DNA of 64,000 nucleotides from Phytomonas francai (taxonomy: Eukaryota; Euglenozoa; Kinetoplastea; Trypanosomatida; Trypanosomatidae), in NCBI GenBank assembly GCA_001766655.1, contig MJCC01000005.1, positions 290,072 through 354,071 of the forward strand, written 5' to 3'. Shown in pieces: positions 1 through 10,442 of this stretch. The stretch's first letter is position 1; every line of letters begins with the position of its first letter. The position numbers and the translations under genes were made by a program. The notes below the pieces were generated by a model. The model saw only the letters and a list, made by a program, of their open reading frames with translations. It ran no database searches and was not told the DNA's origin.

Positions 1-2
1 TG

Positions 3-998
3 ATTAATGAGCTGAAAGGTGAGCTTGTTCAAAAAAGCGACGAAATATTGTTTCTGAACAATGAAATTAACGCACTAAGTGAAGATCTACATGATGCCAG
101 GAAAGCTAAACAAGCAAGCAGTAGAGGTTTCGAAAAGGAAGGTATGATATCCAAGAGAAGATCACGCGGTTCAAGAAGTATGTCAACGGGAGGAAGATCG
201 CGCGGTGCTAGAAGTATATCTGCAGTAGGAATGCCGCGTGAGACTGTACATGATAGCAAGATTAATGCCCTTGAACAACAACTTGTTGAGGCGCGAAATG
301 AAATTAGCCGTATACACTCACGCATTTCGAATCCCTCTTGGAATAGTGTTCGTACAAGCAATGAGCCGGCTTCCGTCAATTCACAAGTAAGAACACCTCG
401 AAAGACTGTCTTGTTAAGCAGCCCCACCCAATTTCCCGAAGAAACTAGCAAAATTGAAGTTCTTGAAGGTGCCCATCTTGCCGTTACAATCGTTCAGTTA
501 TCAAATCTAATGCGGAAAGGATACCTCATTACAGATCCTGGATACGTTATTATCAAACTCAAGTCCGTTAAAGAAAAGTACAAGACATCCGTTAAAGAAT
601 TGAAAACAGTAATCTCATTTGATGAAGCGTTTCAATTCTTTCTTGCCAAGCCTAATCAAGACGTGATTACTTTGCATGTTTTTTACAAGTCGAAGAATAA
701 CTCGTATGTGTATCATATTGGAGATGCGTGTTTTTCAATGGCAACGCTCTGTCGAGGCATCCCGCGCTGCCGTAGCGCACCTGTGGTGCAGTACCCTGGT
801 ACCGATAACGCTTGCCGGGCGGGGAATGTTGAAGTTATTCTGAAAACCAATGATTTCGGAAGGATGTACCATCCATCTGACGCTGAGATAGAGGAAGAGA
901 CACTTCAGTTTAGAAATCTGACCGAAAAAATTGAAAGCGCTGCCCCCGAAAAACTTCATGCAGTAGACGTTTACATGGCCTCTAGCGCATTTCTGTAG
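3..998 (+). CDS. Coiled-coil protein with C-terminal C2-like domain (5' end outside window)
   Basis: The reading frame is already open at base 3 and no in-frame ATG marks a start, so the gene begins upstream. The first ~35 codons and a stretch near bases 255-325 are heptad-like and charged, typical of coiled coil. Between them is a basic, Ser/Arg/Gly-rich linker (about 150-235) with two similar RSRG-type units. About bases 470-860 encode an all-beta-looking segment (LAVTIVQLSNL, GYVIIKLK, ITLHVFYKS) that resembles a C2 domain. C2 domains usually bind membranes or proteins. The two following genes are FAZ-like coiled-coil proteins, and coiled-coil plus C2 proteins are known at the trypanosome FAZ, so a flagellar or cytoskeletal role is a reasonable inference. 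Coiled coil is clear; the C2 call is by pattern only. Confidence 0.7.
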   Translation: MNELKGELVQKSDEILFLNNEINALSEDLHDARKAKQASSRGFEKEGMISKRRSRGSRSMSTGGRSRGARSISAVGMPRETVHDSKINALEQQLVEARNEISRIHSRISNPSWNSVRTSNEPASVNSQVRTPRKTVLLSSPTQFPEETSKIEVLEGAHLAVTIVQLSNLMRKGYLITDPGYVIIKLKSVKEKYKTSVKELKTVISFDEAFQFFLAKPNQDVITLHVFYKSKNNSYVYHIGDACFSMATLCRGIPRCRSAPVVQYPGTDNACRAGNVEVILKTNDFGRMYHPSDAEIEEETLQFRNLTEKIESAAPEKLHAVDVYMASSAFL

Positions 999-1752
999 TT
1001 TGTTATACGTAGATAATAGTAGAATAAATTTTCCTTTTCCATTTGTTAAATAAGAAAGGTTGATTCTTTATGCTTGTGGGCTTTGTGCTAGACTGAAATC
1101 GTGTTCTTTTTGATTTTCTGAATTTGGTATAAATATTATTGCCTAATATTTGCTGTTTGTCCACATATATCTTTAGTTATTATTTTTTGAGAAGGAGCAG
1201 AGTAAAGATAAATTTTCGTATTTCGTTATTTCATTTTTATACATATTCTCGACTACCATGAAGCGCTTCGTTTCAAAGGGCTACACATCATTTACAGTTT
1301 TCCAAAAAGATAAATATGTACGTCTTATACATTTTAGAAAACATAGATTTCTATTGCATTTTATTTATGAAATTCCTTTTTCTCTAATTGTCTTATGTTT
1401 TGGCCACAGCTATTAATTGTATACTTCAAAAATTCTACTTTATGTATTTTTTTTCGGTTTAGTTGAATAAAGCAGCGTGCCTTTTTCTTAATCTTTCCCT
1501 CTAATGATTGTTTTTTATAGCAAAGTTGCTTAAAGTTAGCTCCCTAACACCCACACCCACACACATAAGCACACGCACAAAATAATATGGGTTTTTTTTT
1601 TTTTTGAAAGACACTTACACTCACTTTTTTTTTCTGAAAATTTGATGTTTACAGACAAATAAAGTCTATATACGCACATTCGAAATACTTTTCAGCATCG
1701 AATTCTACCCAGGTGTTACTGAAGTTTGAACATCATACACATTGCTATCAAA
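999..1752. other. Intergenic spacer with predicted trans-splice acceptor
   Basis: AT-rich spacer with no credible gene. It has T runs at about 1593-1604 and 1624-1634. The second run is followed by the first AG at 1653-1654, a good spliced-leader acceptor candidate that would give a 5' UTR of about 98 bases for the next gene. Confidence 0.55.
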
Positions 1753-4569
1753 ATGAGCAATCTTCTCCTTGACACGGAGCTTTGGCCTAAAATCGTGAAG
1801 GATATTGAGAACTCTTCTCTGGTGCGCGAGGGGTCGTATATCGTGTATGAAAGCCTTAATATGCGCAAAGAACGCGTCATACGCGCTGGCATCGTTAAGG
1901 CTGTCGGGGATAATCTCGTGACTATTACTCGATCCTGTTCCATGCAAAGGGCATCTGCCGTGGCCGGGGAGAAGGAACGATTTGTCAAGGCAGGCCAACC
2001 CGATTCTGCGTTATCGATGCCTTCACTTTCTTCAAAACAGCAACACCTTCAGAGGATTGAGGCCGCTCGAGAGAGTGTATCCAAAATATTGGATTCTCAG
2101 ATAACCGAATTGTTTGCCCATTCCTTTCCTCCTCCAAAGTATGCTTGCCTTGTGGTGCGATCTGTAGTTGATATTATGTGCATTCCTATGAGAGATAACT
2201 CATGGGACTCTCTCCAAGATATTTTTCAGCAGGAGGGATTTATTCAGAGAATAACTTTGTTCGATGCAAACAGCCTATCTTATCGGCAACGCGAGGATGT
2301 GATTCAACGGTTCGAGTATTCCGAAATAAATGACGAATTGTCTTTCGAAGTCCCACAAGTAATTAAACTTCTCTTAGAGTGGATCTGGGCCCATATTGAA
2401 CTTTTTAAGTTATTGAACAACAAAGAAGATTGTTGGGATGAACTTAGCATGTTGAGTTGTCGCTCACATTGGAGTGATTCAATCCCCGATTCCCATGAGA
2501 AGAATTCTTGCCAGATGAAAAAAACAGTTCCACATTTATTAAATTCCCCATCTTTTATTGAAGAGACGCTACTTCGTAGTGCCATTTTGAATGTTTATTC
2601 ATGCAACCCTCCAGATTACGACCCTGCCATATTCTTTTCCGAAAAGCTCTGGAGACCTGAGCTGATGGAATGTCTTCAGAAGCAAATAGCGGGAATTTCA
2701 ACCAGACATACACAGTTCCATGGGGATTCAATGACTTGTACCACAGAAGAGACTCCGCCACATGAGATACCGTCTGAAAACTCTGCTAAATTGAAACACG
2801 TCATCGGAGGGCTTGAAGATAAATTATCAATGCAGAACTTAGAAAGCCATATCCTTGCTGGTTGCAAATCTGGTGAAAACTTCCTTTTCAGTGCTGAAAG
2901 AGTTGAAAACGAAATGAACAAAAATCAAGATTTGCACGAAGCAAATGAATCGTTAATGAAGAGTCATTACCACTTTGTTTTTCTGGGCGATGCGTGTACG
3001 ACAGAAATGAATAGTATACCAAATGAGTTGCGGAAGGCGTTTGAATGTGAAGTAGCACAGTGCTGTGGTGTGCCTCGAGAGCATGTTATCAATGTGGGGT
3101 TTTCCGCCAGAGCTCTTCGAGTCGATTTTGATATACTACATTCAGCGGCTCTGAGTACTGAGGCCCTACGTGAGCGATTGCGTGCACACGAGTTAAGTAT
3201 TGTGCGCCTATTTGATGCCAATTTCGGAGGACACCCAAGGAGAATGGTTGAGCCGACGGAAGATGCATGTCGATTTCAGGCAGACACCACGCAACCCGAA
3301 GGGGGGATTCCCTCTGGACCGTTCCTTGGCGACGCGGCCGAGTGGGGGGGTGACACTTTTCCTACGCAACTGCAGGGGCTGGAAAGAAACCCGGCAGATT
3401 CGCCGCTCATTGAATTCGAGAAGCCCGATACGATGGTTCGTCTTTCCGATGCACTAGATTGTGTACAAAGTATACTGAACGCCATCACACATTTCGAACC
3501 GGAAGAAAAAGAGGCATTCCCCCAGACAAACGCACCACTCGTGGATCACGTTGATGCGAATGAGGCGGCAATTCTGGCCGCACTTGAAGATTATAAGCAC
3601 CGATTCGAAACCCTTGTACACGACAATAACATGTTACGCGAAAAAATCTCAGCAAGTACGGAGGAAAATGCGAAGCTTAAGGCTAACAATGATCAACTCC
3701 ATAATGAACTAGTGGAAGTAAAGAATCGCGTAGAGAGATTTTACAAAAGCACATCCACGGAATTCGTCAACGCACCGAGTGCGCAAGAAACACGTGAATT
3801 GGCCACCTCGAATGATATTGAGAGGATGCAGTCTCCGGACTCGGATCGGCTACACACAGGTTCTGATGAAAATACCAAACTGTGTATGCAACAACAAACT
3901 GATATTAATATATCTGACAAAATTTATAGCGCCAAGGAAAGTTTCCTTGAGCTGAGTGGTGATCTCGACCTTGTGAGTCAGGTATTTTGTCAAAAAGGAG
4001 TAGGATCCCATGACCTAGCTAAATTTGACAAGTTTATTAAACGACTTAAATCTGAGGTTAAAAACTTCGCTAGGAGCAGCGGCAATATTAATTCATCGCA
4101 AAAGGAAAGAGTATTGCACGAGGGCGAGGAGACATCTGAACAAATGGTTTTCTTAACCAGTGGGGAAAATTCAGAAGTCGTTTGTGATCTTTCGCGTGAT
4201 TTAACAGCTCTGCGCAGGAAGCGTCACGAAATATCTGTGATTTCACCTTTACATAATGCAAGAAAGGTGCATTTATCCGTAGCTCTCGGCGGTTTGAACA
4301 AGGGGGGTACTTCAGAAGTAAAAGGTGAGGCGTTGGCTTTTTACCCAGATGATTTTATTAGCTCAAGCGACACAGCTCTGCATCTTGGTGAAGATTTGGG
4401 TGAAGCTTCGAGTTCCAAGGCTGGGTGCAGAGTGTGTGCACGATTGGAGGAAAATGCATTACAGTATAAACACTATTGCCATCGGATTGAGTGGTGCTAT
4501 ACTGAAACTAAAAAGTTGAATGATATGCTTTTAGAACAAGTGCGTATGCTCAAGACATCCAAGGTATAG
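1753..4569 (+). CDS. FAZ1-like coiled-coil protein with a dynein-stalk-like segment
   Basis: A 938-residue protein. The frame is open upstream to a TTG at 1726, but the first ATG is at 1753 (MSNLLLDTELW), which I use. Residues about 126-221 (start PPPKYACLVV, then W-SLQ, FIQRITLFD, ending near LEWIWAHIEL) follow the spacing of the dynein heavy chain stalk/microtubule-binding region (PP-VVEAV, FIQRLLNFDKDNI, C-W--A---Y). Residues about 405-492 resemble the conserved module of flagellar attachment zone protein 1: a charged beta start, an alpha helix with FECEVAQCCGVP, then a beta strand before a LFDANF end. Residues about 600-667 form a heptad-rich coiled coil, and the C-terminus has another short coil after a CRVC motif. 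The next gene carries the same FAZ1-like module. The likely site is the flagellum or FAZ filament. Both domain assignments rest on visual pattern matching. Confidence 0.65.
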   Translation: MSNLLLDTELWPKIVKDIENSSLVREGSYIVYESLNMRKERVIRAGIVKAVGDNLVTITRSCSMQRASAVAGEKERFVKAGQPDSALSMPSLSSKQQHLQRIEAARESVSKILDSQITELFAHSFPPPKYACLVVRSVVDIMCIPMRDNSWDSLQDIFQQEGFIQRITLFDANSLSYRQREDVIQRFEYSEINDELSFEVPQVIKLLLEWIWAHIELFKLLNNKEDCWDELSMLSCRSHWSDSIPDSHEKNSCQMKKTVPHLLNSPSFIEETLLRSAILNVYSCNPPDYDPAIFFSEKLWRPELMECLQKQIAGISTRHTQFHGDSMTCTTEETPPHEIPSENSAKLKHVIGGLEDKLSMQNLESHILAGCKSGENFLFSAERVENEMNKNQDLHEANESLMKSHYHFVFLGDACTTEMNSIPNELRKAFECEVAQCCGVPREHVINVGFSARALRVDFDILHSAALSTEALRERLRAHELSIVRLFDANFGGHPRRMVEPTEDACRFQADTTQPEGGIPSGPFLGDAAEWGGDTFPTQLQGLERNPADSPLIEFEKPDTMVRLSDALDCVQSILNAITHFEPEEKEAFPQTNAPLVDHVDANEAAILAALEDYKHRFETLVHDNNMLREKISASTEENAKLKANNDQLHNELVEVKNRVERFYKSTSTEFVNAPSAQETRELATSNDIERMQSPDSDRLHTGSDENTKLCMQQQTDINISDKIYSAKESFLELSGDLDLVSQVFCQKGVGSHDLAKFDKFIKRLKSEVKNFARSSGNINSSQKERVLHEGEETSEQMVFLTSGENSEVVCDLSRDLTALRRKRHEISVISPLHNARKVHLSVALGGLNKGGTSEVKGEALAFYPDDFISSSDTALHLGEDLGEASSSKAGCRVCARLEENALQYKHYCHRIEWCYTETKKLNDMLLEQVRMLKTSKV

Positions 4570-5516
4570 TTTTTTCCTCCGCTTCTTACTATTGCATCGT
4601 GTTTACACGTTTCCTCTTCAAGTAATGTTGTTGACTTGTCTAAATTTCAATTATGCTCTTTTTTTTGCATCTTTTATGTCTTGCGTCTTGAAGATATTTA
4701 TTTTTAGTGGAATTAAATTCGATTTTGGGGAAATATAGCACCTGTTTCAGTTATCTATATATATCTGCGTATTCATTTGATTTTTTCCGTGTGTTACGTT
4801 TTCCTATAGTTAATATATATACTTCATAATTTTAATATACCGAGTATAGCGTAGCTAGTGTTTAATCGTGTATATTGGTCTATATTCGTTTTCTGGAAAC
4901 GCTAATATTTTATCTTACTGAATTTACATTTATTTTTTGAGATTTCTATTATAGTTTTTATCTTTATGTCTTTTGAATTTTTAAGAGGTTCACATGTTGA
5001 GCGAGCGAACTACATTGTTGACTTTTTTATTTTGAGGGCGCGTAAAGCGAATATGGATGGCGATAACCGATTTCGAAAAACTATGGGATGTCTTTTCCCT
5101 TTTTGTGTATGGATGTACAGCTGAATATTTGTGCGGACCTAACAAGGGTGTTTTTTCCTTACCACACCTGCTTAAGAACTTTCAATGAAGGCTCTGCTCT
5201 CACGGGCGGACCTATCCGGCGTTATTATTTTGTATGTATGAACTCTGTACAGTACTACAGAACATACTAAAACAAATACTTTAAATTACAATATTGATAA
5301 ATCAATATGTAGAGATTATCTTTGTTGAGCACGTGATAGACGTATTTTCTACCTTTAGTTTTAAAATCAACAACGAAAAATGGAACATTTTTAAAAATGA
5401 ATTTCTTAGATTTTACGATATCGAAAAAGTATACGTATCACATTTTTTCCTATAATATCTTTTGTAAAACCTGAAATGATCGTTGTAAAGGGTTTACAGC
5501 ATTCAAAATACATCAA
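4570..5516. other. Intergenic spacer, 947 bases
   Basis: AT-rich throughout, with T-rich stretches and short TA runs. A 60-codon open frame at 5088-5270 has no recognisable protein pattern and looks like chance. I see no RNA gene. Confidence 0.5.
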
Positions 5517-6605
5517 ATGCCAAGGTTACTTTTAACGTCTTTTGATCTTTCATCTGAGGATGTGAGTTTCAGGAGGGCATGTTTAGAAGAATCCCAGCCC
5601 CTAAAAAGGTTCGCAGATTACTCACTTGAATCCTCTTTAATAGATGTATGTACGCATTTTAAGCGACTTGGGGCGGTGCCATCTTTTCCATTCTCAGTAG
5701 TAACACGTATGGTCAAGAAATTCGAAGGTGCCCATTGGAAACATTTACTCAAGAATTCCTTACATTTGCTTCGACAAACCTTTACGGTAGAGGCTAGCCG
5801 GGCGTTAGGGGTTTTACCTGAGCAAATTCGAGATGTCGAGCTTCGCCTGGGAAGTCTCCACGTGACCTTTCACGTCACCCATGACGATGACGTATCCCAG
5901 GAGGAGATGCGCCAACGTATCGAGGATTACCCTTTTAACGAAGTATGGCGACTTTACAGTCAGTTTGATGGTGCCACACTCGACTGGAATGCTTTAGGTA
6001 GCGTCATTAAGGGTTTCGAGGAGCAATTAGCTCAAAAGGACATGGAGTTGAACTCTGCCCGCAAAGCAAATGAGGAAAATACGTGCGAGCTCATAAAGGA
6101 ATTCACAAAACTGAAGAATAGCTTAGAGGAAGTAGAGAATCGTGAGAGAAACTTAGCCATGGAATTAGAAAAGGAGAAAGAATATCACAAAACAACTAAA
6201 GCTCAGCTTACTGCATCAAATGAGGAAAACCAACGCTTATCAGACGATTTAAAATGCACGAGAAACCATTTTGTTGAGTTTGAACAAAGGTATGAAGAGT
6301 TAATTGTTGCTATAGCCCAAGAAAACAAGAGAGAAAGAGACGCTAGGGAGCGCGAGCTAAACGAGCAAATTACGGCCAAGACCTACATCATCCAAGATCT
6401 CGAGGCAAAGCTTAGAAAGTCACAAGGCGTCGAAGCTGATCAGCTTAGTTCACTCAACAGGAGCAACGGTGGTGCTTCAAACAGACTTGCATTTCGTATC
6501 GAAGAGTTGTCATTGCAGTTACGACTAATCGAGAGATCAGAAATAGAGACCTACAGAGAACTTGGACGTATCTCCGAATCCTTGAAGATAGCAGAGAAAG
6601 CTTGA
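5517..6605 (+). CDS. Small FAZ1-like coiled-coil protein
   Basis: A 362-residue protein starting at an ATG. Residues about 61-150 match the FAZ1 conserved-module pattern more clearly than the gene before it: a KKFEGAHWKHLL start, a helix with ASRALGV, the strand pair LRLGSLHVTFHVTH, then an acidic helix and YPFNEVWRLY. Residues about 160-345 are an almost unbroken coiled coil rich in Glu, Lys and Leu heptads. FAZ1-type proteins build the filament that attaches the flagellum to the cell body. At 362 residues this is far shorter than classical FAZ1, which carries long repeats; no such repeats are present, so it is a paralogue rather than FAZ1 itself. It lies directly after another protein with the same module, suggesting an old tandem duplication that has diverged strongly. 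Confidence 0.7.
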   Translation: MPRLLLTSFDLSSEDVSFRRACLEESQPLKRFADYSLESSLIDVCTHFKRLGAVPSFPFSVVTRMVKKFEGAHWKHLLKNSLHLLRQTFTVEASRALGVLPEQIRDVELRLGSLHVTFHVTHDDDVSQEEMRQRIEDYPFNEVWRLYSQFDGATLDWNALGSVIKGFEEQLAQKDMELNSARKANEENTCELIKEFTKLKNSLEEVENRERNLAMELEKEKEYHKTTKAQLTASNEENQRLSDDLKCTRNHFVEFEQRYEELIVAIAQENKRERDARERELNEQITAKTYIIQDLEAKLRKSQGVEADQLSSLNRSNGGASNRLAFRIEELSLQLRLIERSEIETYRELGRISESLKIAEKA

Positions 6606-7890
6606 TCTTTCGAGTCTGTTTTTCATGAAAACATTTTTTCTACTTCCAAGCAGATTAAGGTGCTGAAGACTTAATATTTCAAATTATCATAAAAAGCATG
6701 CAGGAGAGAGTCACCTAAAATTTGGCGAAAAAAAGTGGTATCCAGAAAATAGGACGACTGCGCATAAATACGGCGTTGCTTTAGATGATACTACAGATTT
6801 ATTTTACAAAGGAATGAACGTTGTCCAGGTAATTTGAGTTCTACCAAGCAATGAGAATTGTGAATACAGATATCGAAATCTTTAGATTTAAGAAGAACTC
6901 GTGTCATAGCAGTGAGGTTTTCAGTACCTTCCGCACTAATTCTCATAACATTAGGAAAAATTTTATAGAATAATCTGGGGCCAGGGGTCCTAAAGATGGT
7001 TCAAGATCTTGACAGAAGCAAATTGCAGGGAAGGTTGATAAATACCCTAAAGGTATTGGGTGTCGTTCTAAATTTTAGCAAAGGCGGTTATTTGTGCAAA
7101 AGACTTATATGAAATCTTTCCATCAATCATGATACAAACGTAGTCTCGTCATGGTGTCTCTAAACGCGCATATGAGCGAAATCAGTTAACATAGGGTTGT
7201 TTTTTAAATGAACAAAAGCATAAACATTATTTTTCGAATCGGAAGAGGGGCTTCTTACATTTCTAAAAGAAGAAAGATGGAAAATATAAAACCTTTTAAT
7301 ATGTAAGTTCTCTATCTTCACTTCCACTTAATGTGATGCTTTATTCGATTATCTTGACCATATAGAAGAGGTCGCCAATAAACATTTAGACCATTTCACT
7401 GTTTCACTTTATATGTTAAGGCTGCTTGTTACATTGCACCCCAAGATTAGATTTTTCTTCTAATAAAAAATCAAATTCTTTCATCGAATATTTAATCAAA
7501 CAGGAAATATAATATAGAAAATATATATTATATAAATCTACATAGAGATTTTTAGAATAATATATCTATATCTATATTTATTTATTTGTTTATTTATCTA
7601 TCTATCTATATATGTATATGCTTCATAAAATTTGGGTAAAACTTAGCGGTTAAATTTATTTTGAATGTTACTACCAAAAACATGCGTGAAAGAATTATAT
7701 CTAGATGGATGCCAACATTTATAATTACATATTTTATTCATCGTGCAGGTATAATGTTTGCAACAATTGTTAAAGTATCAAATATTTTTTTCTTCACTCT
7801 CAACAAAACCGAGTTTCGAATATCTAGAATATAGAAAATATTTTATTATATAATTTTAAGCTAAAAGAGAAAAACACACATTCCCAAACA
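6606..7890. other. Intergenic spacer, 1285 bases
   Basis: AT-rich, ending in a zone of TATA/TCTATA repeats (about 7505-7620) just before the ALBA gene. A 45-codon stop-free stretch at 6975-7112 has protein-like composition but no ATG at its start; it may be an old gene fragment or chance. No RNA gene was recognised. Confidence 0.45.
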
Positions 7891-8439
7891 ATGCCACCAC
7901 GTCCATCCCGGGAGGAATACCGCCGCGTCCGTGGCGAAAGGGAGAAGACTCAGGGTGCCGAGAACGAGATTCGCGTGACGGCGAGTCACGGGCAGCACAG
8001 CTACATCGCCTACGCCATAGCCGTGCTGAACGGTGAGGATGGCAAGACGAAGAACGACACAGTAACGATCAGTGGCATGGGAGGTGCCATCTTTAACGCT
8101 GTGAACATTGCGGAGATTGTGAAGCGACGCGTCCCGGGTCTCCATCAGATCACTGAGATTGGCTCCGAGGTCGTGAGCGATGTGTACGAGCCGATTGACC
8201 GCAATCTGAACCCAGAAAACCTTGAGATCGAGCGTAAGGTTTCTAGGATCCTGGTTACGCTGTCCCGCAACCCGCTGGACAAGAGCAATCCTGGCTACCA
8301 GGAGCCGCTTCCGGAGGACCAGGTAACCGAGCAGGAGCAGTGGGAGCCCGGGCACAGCTGTGGGGGGCGTCGTGGGAGCCGTGGAGGCCGCGGGAGCCGT
8401 AGAGGCCGCGGGGGCCGTGGGGGCTGCGATGCATTTTGA
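7891..8439 (+). CDS. ALBA: ALBA-domain RNA-binding protein with RGG tail
   Basis: A 182-residue protein starting at the ATG directly after an A/C-rich leader. Residues about 24-120 form an ALBA fold (IRVTASHGQHSYIAYAIAVL, then DTVTISGMGGAIFNAVNIAEIVKRR, then ILVTLSRN). The C-terminus, from about residue 155, is an Arg/Gly-rich tail with repeated RGG-type units. ALBA proteins in trypanosomatids bind mRNA, associate with ribosomes and stress granules, and act on stage-specific translation. The RGG tail is like the longer of the trypanosome ALBA proteins (the ALBA3/4 type). Which paralogue this is cannot be settled without alignment. The bases encoding the Gly/Arg tail are locally GC-rich. Confidence 0.9.
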   Translation: MPPRPSREEYRRVRGEREKTQGAENEIRVTASHGQHSYIAYAIAVLNGEDGKTKNDTVTISGMGGAIFNAVNIAEIVKRRVPGLHQITEIGSEVVSDVYEPIDRNLNPENLEIERKVSRILVTLSRNPLDKSNPGYQEPLPEDQVTEQEQWEPGHSCGGRRGSRGGRGSRRGRGGRGGCDAF

Positions 8440-9071
8440 AAAGTACATTAGTTCTGTACCTATTTTTTTACTATTATTTGTTACATTTTTTTTCTTACTA
8501 CAGCTCATTTTCCTGAATTCCTTTAAATTTCATTTTAAAGTTGTATTACAAGTTCATAGGCATATATTTTAAAGGATTTCCTGTTGAAAGGTCTTTTTTT
8601 TCATTGAAAATGCGGCTTTTTACCATTCATATATCGTTCTGTGTTAGTTTGGAAATTGAAATGTGACTTTATCCTGTTATTCTCATCTTTATATACTTAT
8701 ATATATGTATTAATATTTAATCGGAAATGAATTTATACAATTTGCATTTATGTTTTAGTACAGACTTTGTATAGATTTTCATAATTGATATTTTAGTTGT
8801 TGCTCTAAAATGTGTTTTTGCTAGCGTGTTATATACGTACGTTTGAAAAATGAAGCTAACTTTAATTAGATTATCGTGCTTCATTTTTCGTTTCTCACTT
8901 TGAAACCTATTTTGTTAGCTATTAGCCTATTGGAGTCATATATAGGGAACTAGTTAAAGTTATATTGCACTACCTTTAATTTATGGATACAACTAAACTT
9001 CCCCCTTTTTTATCATTATTTGAAAGATATTTTTTAGAAATAGCGAGAAACAAGTCTTATGCTAGAAGGAA
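8440..9071. other. Intergenic spacer, 632 bases
   Basis: AT-rich with T runs directly after the ALBA stop (8460-8500) and a T-rich stretch at 9003-9015 that could serve as the polypyrimidine tract for the next gene. Nothing else is recognised. Confidence 0.45.
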
Positions 9072-10442
9072 ATGATATCGAGTCTTTTTTTTATGAATGA
9101 ATATGGCGATGTAATTATCGAGATGCAGTTCCTTGAGAAAATACCACGTACTACTTTGGACAGCTTTTGGAATGCGCATGTTGTTCCACTTCGTTTCCTT
9201 GAAGAGCTGCCTTCCGTTGTGTTGTTCAACCATCTTATTTTTACACACATCCAACGAAACGGCGTTATACTTTTGGGGACTTGCTGTCAGGACGGATCCG
9301 CTTTGATTTCATTGGAGGTTCTGAGTCTTGTTGCCAGAGTTCTAAATGTTTACCTCAAAGGCATTTCTGAGTCCAGATTGCGTGATAACTTTTCTTTAGT
9401 TTACCAGCTACTGCAGGAGCTACTGGATTACGGATACCCTTTTCTGACGGAAATTTTCGCGCTAGAGGAACTCGTGCCAAGGCCAACATTAGAAAACAAG
9501 GTTCTTTCAATCTTAGAAAACCCCATCTTCGGCAAGGTCGTTGGCAATAACACCACCAACGCCAATCCAAGGGTGTGGCGCTCTTCACAGCAGTGTAGTC
9601 GTCCGTGGCGTGGCCTCACTACAAAACATACCACAAATGAAATCCTTTTTGATGTGGTTGATCGGTTAGATTATATTATGGACTCCGAGGGTCACCTAAT
9701 TAAGACCTCGGTGCGGGGGTCCATAGAAGTCAACTGCCGCCTGAACGGTGTACCTGACATTCAGCTTCGACTTGTTAACGCGGATACCGTCGACGATGCC
9801 GGATTTCATCGTTGCGTGCAGCATCTCAAACGTCGTGGAGACTACACCCTTAGTTTTGTCCCGCCAGACGGCAAATTCACCTTGATGCAGTACACCTGTC
9901 GTCCGCAGGCGACGCCAGCTCTACCAGCCCCACCCTTCTACGTCACTCCACAGGTTAGCTTTCATGCCACTGGTGGTCGTTTCAACTGTATGGTCGGGAT
10001 GCGCGCGGGAAAGGTACACGGCTGGGATCAGGAAAAGGAAATTCAAGATCTGAAGGTGGTGCTGATGCTGCCCCCGCGCACGACTGTCTTAACTGTGACA
10101 AACTGCACTATGGGGAGCACAAGTTTTGAGCGTCTCCGTAGCGTGTTGACATGGTTTGTGGGCAGCGTTAGACGACACACCGCTTCACTTCAAGGGGAAT
10201 TCAGTCTAGAACCTCCACAGGTGCGTTTGGGGTATCTGAAGAGTGACACAAAGGTGTCTAATGAATTTGAGAGCCCAATGCCACACGTAGGGGCAAATGT
10301 ATTAATCAGTTTTCACATCCCGAACTATTCTGTGAGTGGCTTGCGTGTGGAATCTGTTCATATTCTTAATGAAATCGGTAAGCCTTATAAAGGAGTCAAG
10401 TACATAACAGAAGGGGGTGATTTTTTGATCCGCGGTGTCTAG
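9072..10442 (+). CDS. AP3M: AP-3 adaptor complex mu subunit
   Basis: A 456-residue protein starting at ATG with MISSLFFMNEYGDVIIE, the typical longin-like N-terminus of mu adaptins. The N-terminal domain covers about residues 1-145. After a linker, the mu homology domain starts near residue 188 (NEILFDVVDRLDYIMDSEG) and runs to the end. The motifs GSIEVNCRLNGVPDIQLRL, FHRCVQHL and LSFVPPDGKFTLMQY match the mu3 subfamily rather than mu1, mu2 or mu4. The product recognises tyrosine-based sorting signals in cargo and works with AP3 beta, delta and sigma in transport to lysosome-related organelles; in trypanosomatids AP-3 serves acidocalcisome biogenesis. The length is slightly above the usual ~418 residues. 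No break is seen. Confidence 0.9.
   Translation: MISSLFFMNEYGDVIIEMQFLEKIPRTTLDSFWNAHVVPLRFLEELPSVVLFNHLIFTHIQRNGVILLGTCCQDGSALISLEVLSLVARVLNVYLKGISESRLRDNFSLVYQLLQELLDYGYPFLTEIFALEELVPRPTLENKVLSILENPIFGKVVGNNTTNANPRVWRSSQQCSRPWRGLTTKHTTNEILFDVVDRLDYIMDSEGHLIKTSVRGSIEVNCRLNGVPDIQLRLVNADTVDDAGFHRCVQHLKRRGDYTLSFVPPDGKFTLMQYTCRPQATPALPAPPFYVTPQVSFHATGGRFNCMVGMRAGKVHGWDQEKEIQDLKVVLMLPPRTTVLTVTNCTMGSTSFERLRSVLTWFVGSVRRHTASLQGEFSLEPPQVRLGYLKSDTKVSNEFESPMPHVGANVLISFHIPNYSVSGLRVESVHILNEIGKPYKGVKYITEGGDFLIRGV

Noticed and set aside
1726..1752. TTG start of the FAZ-like gene
   Set aside because: Nuclear kinetoplastid genes start at ATG; the first in-frame ATG is at 1753. The same reasoning moved the starts of RUVBL2 (11693 to 11768) and VPS52 (20622 to 20625).
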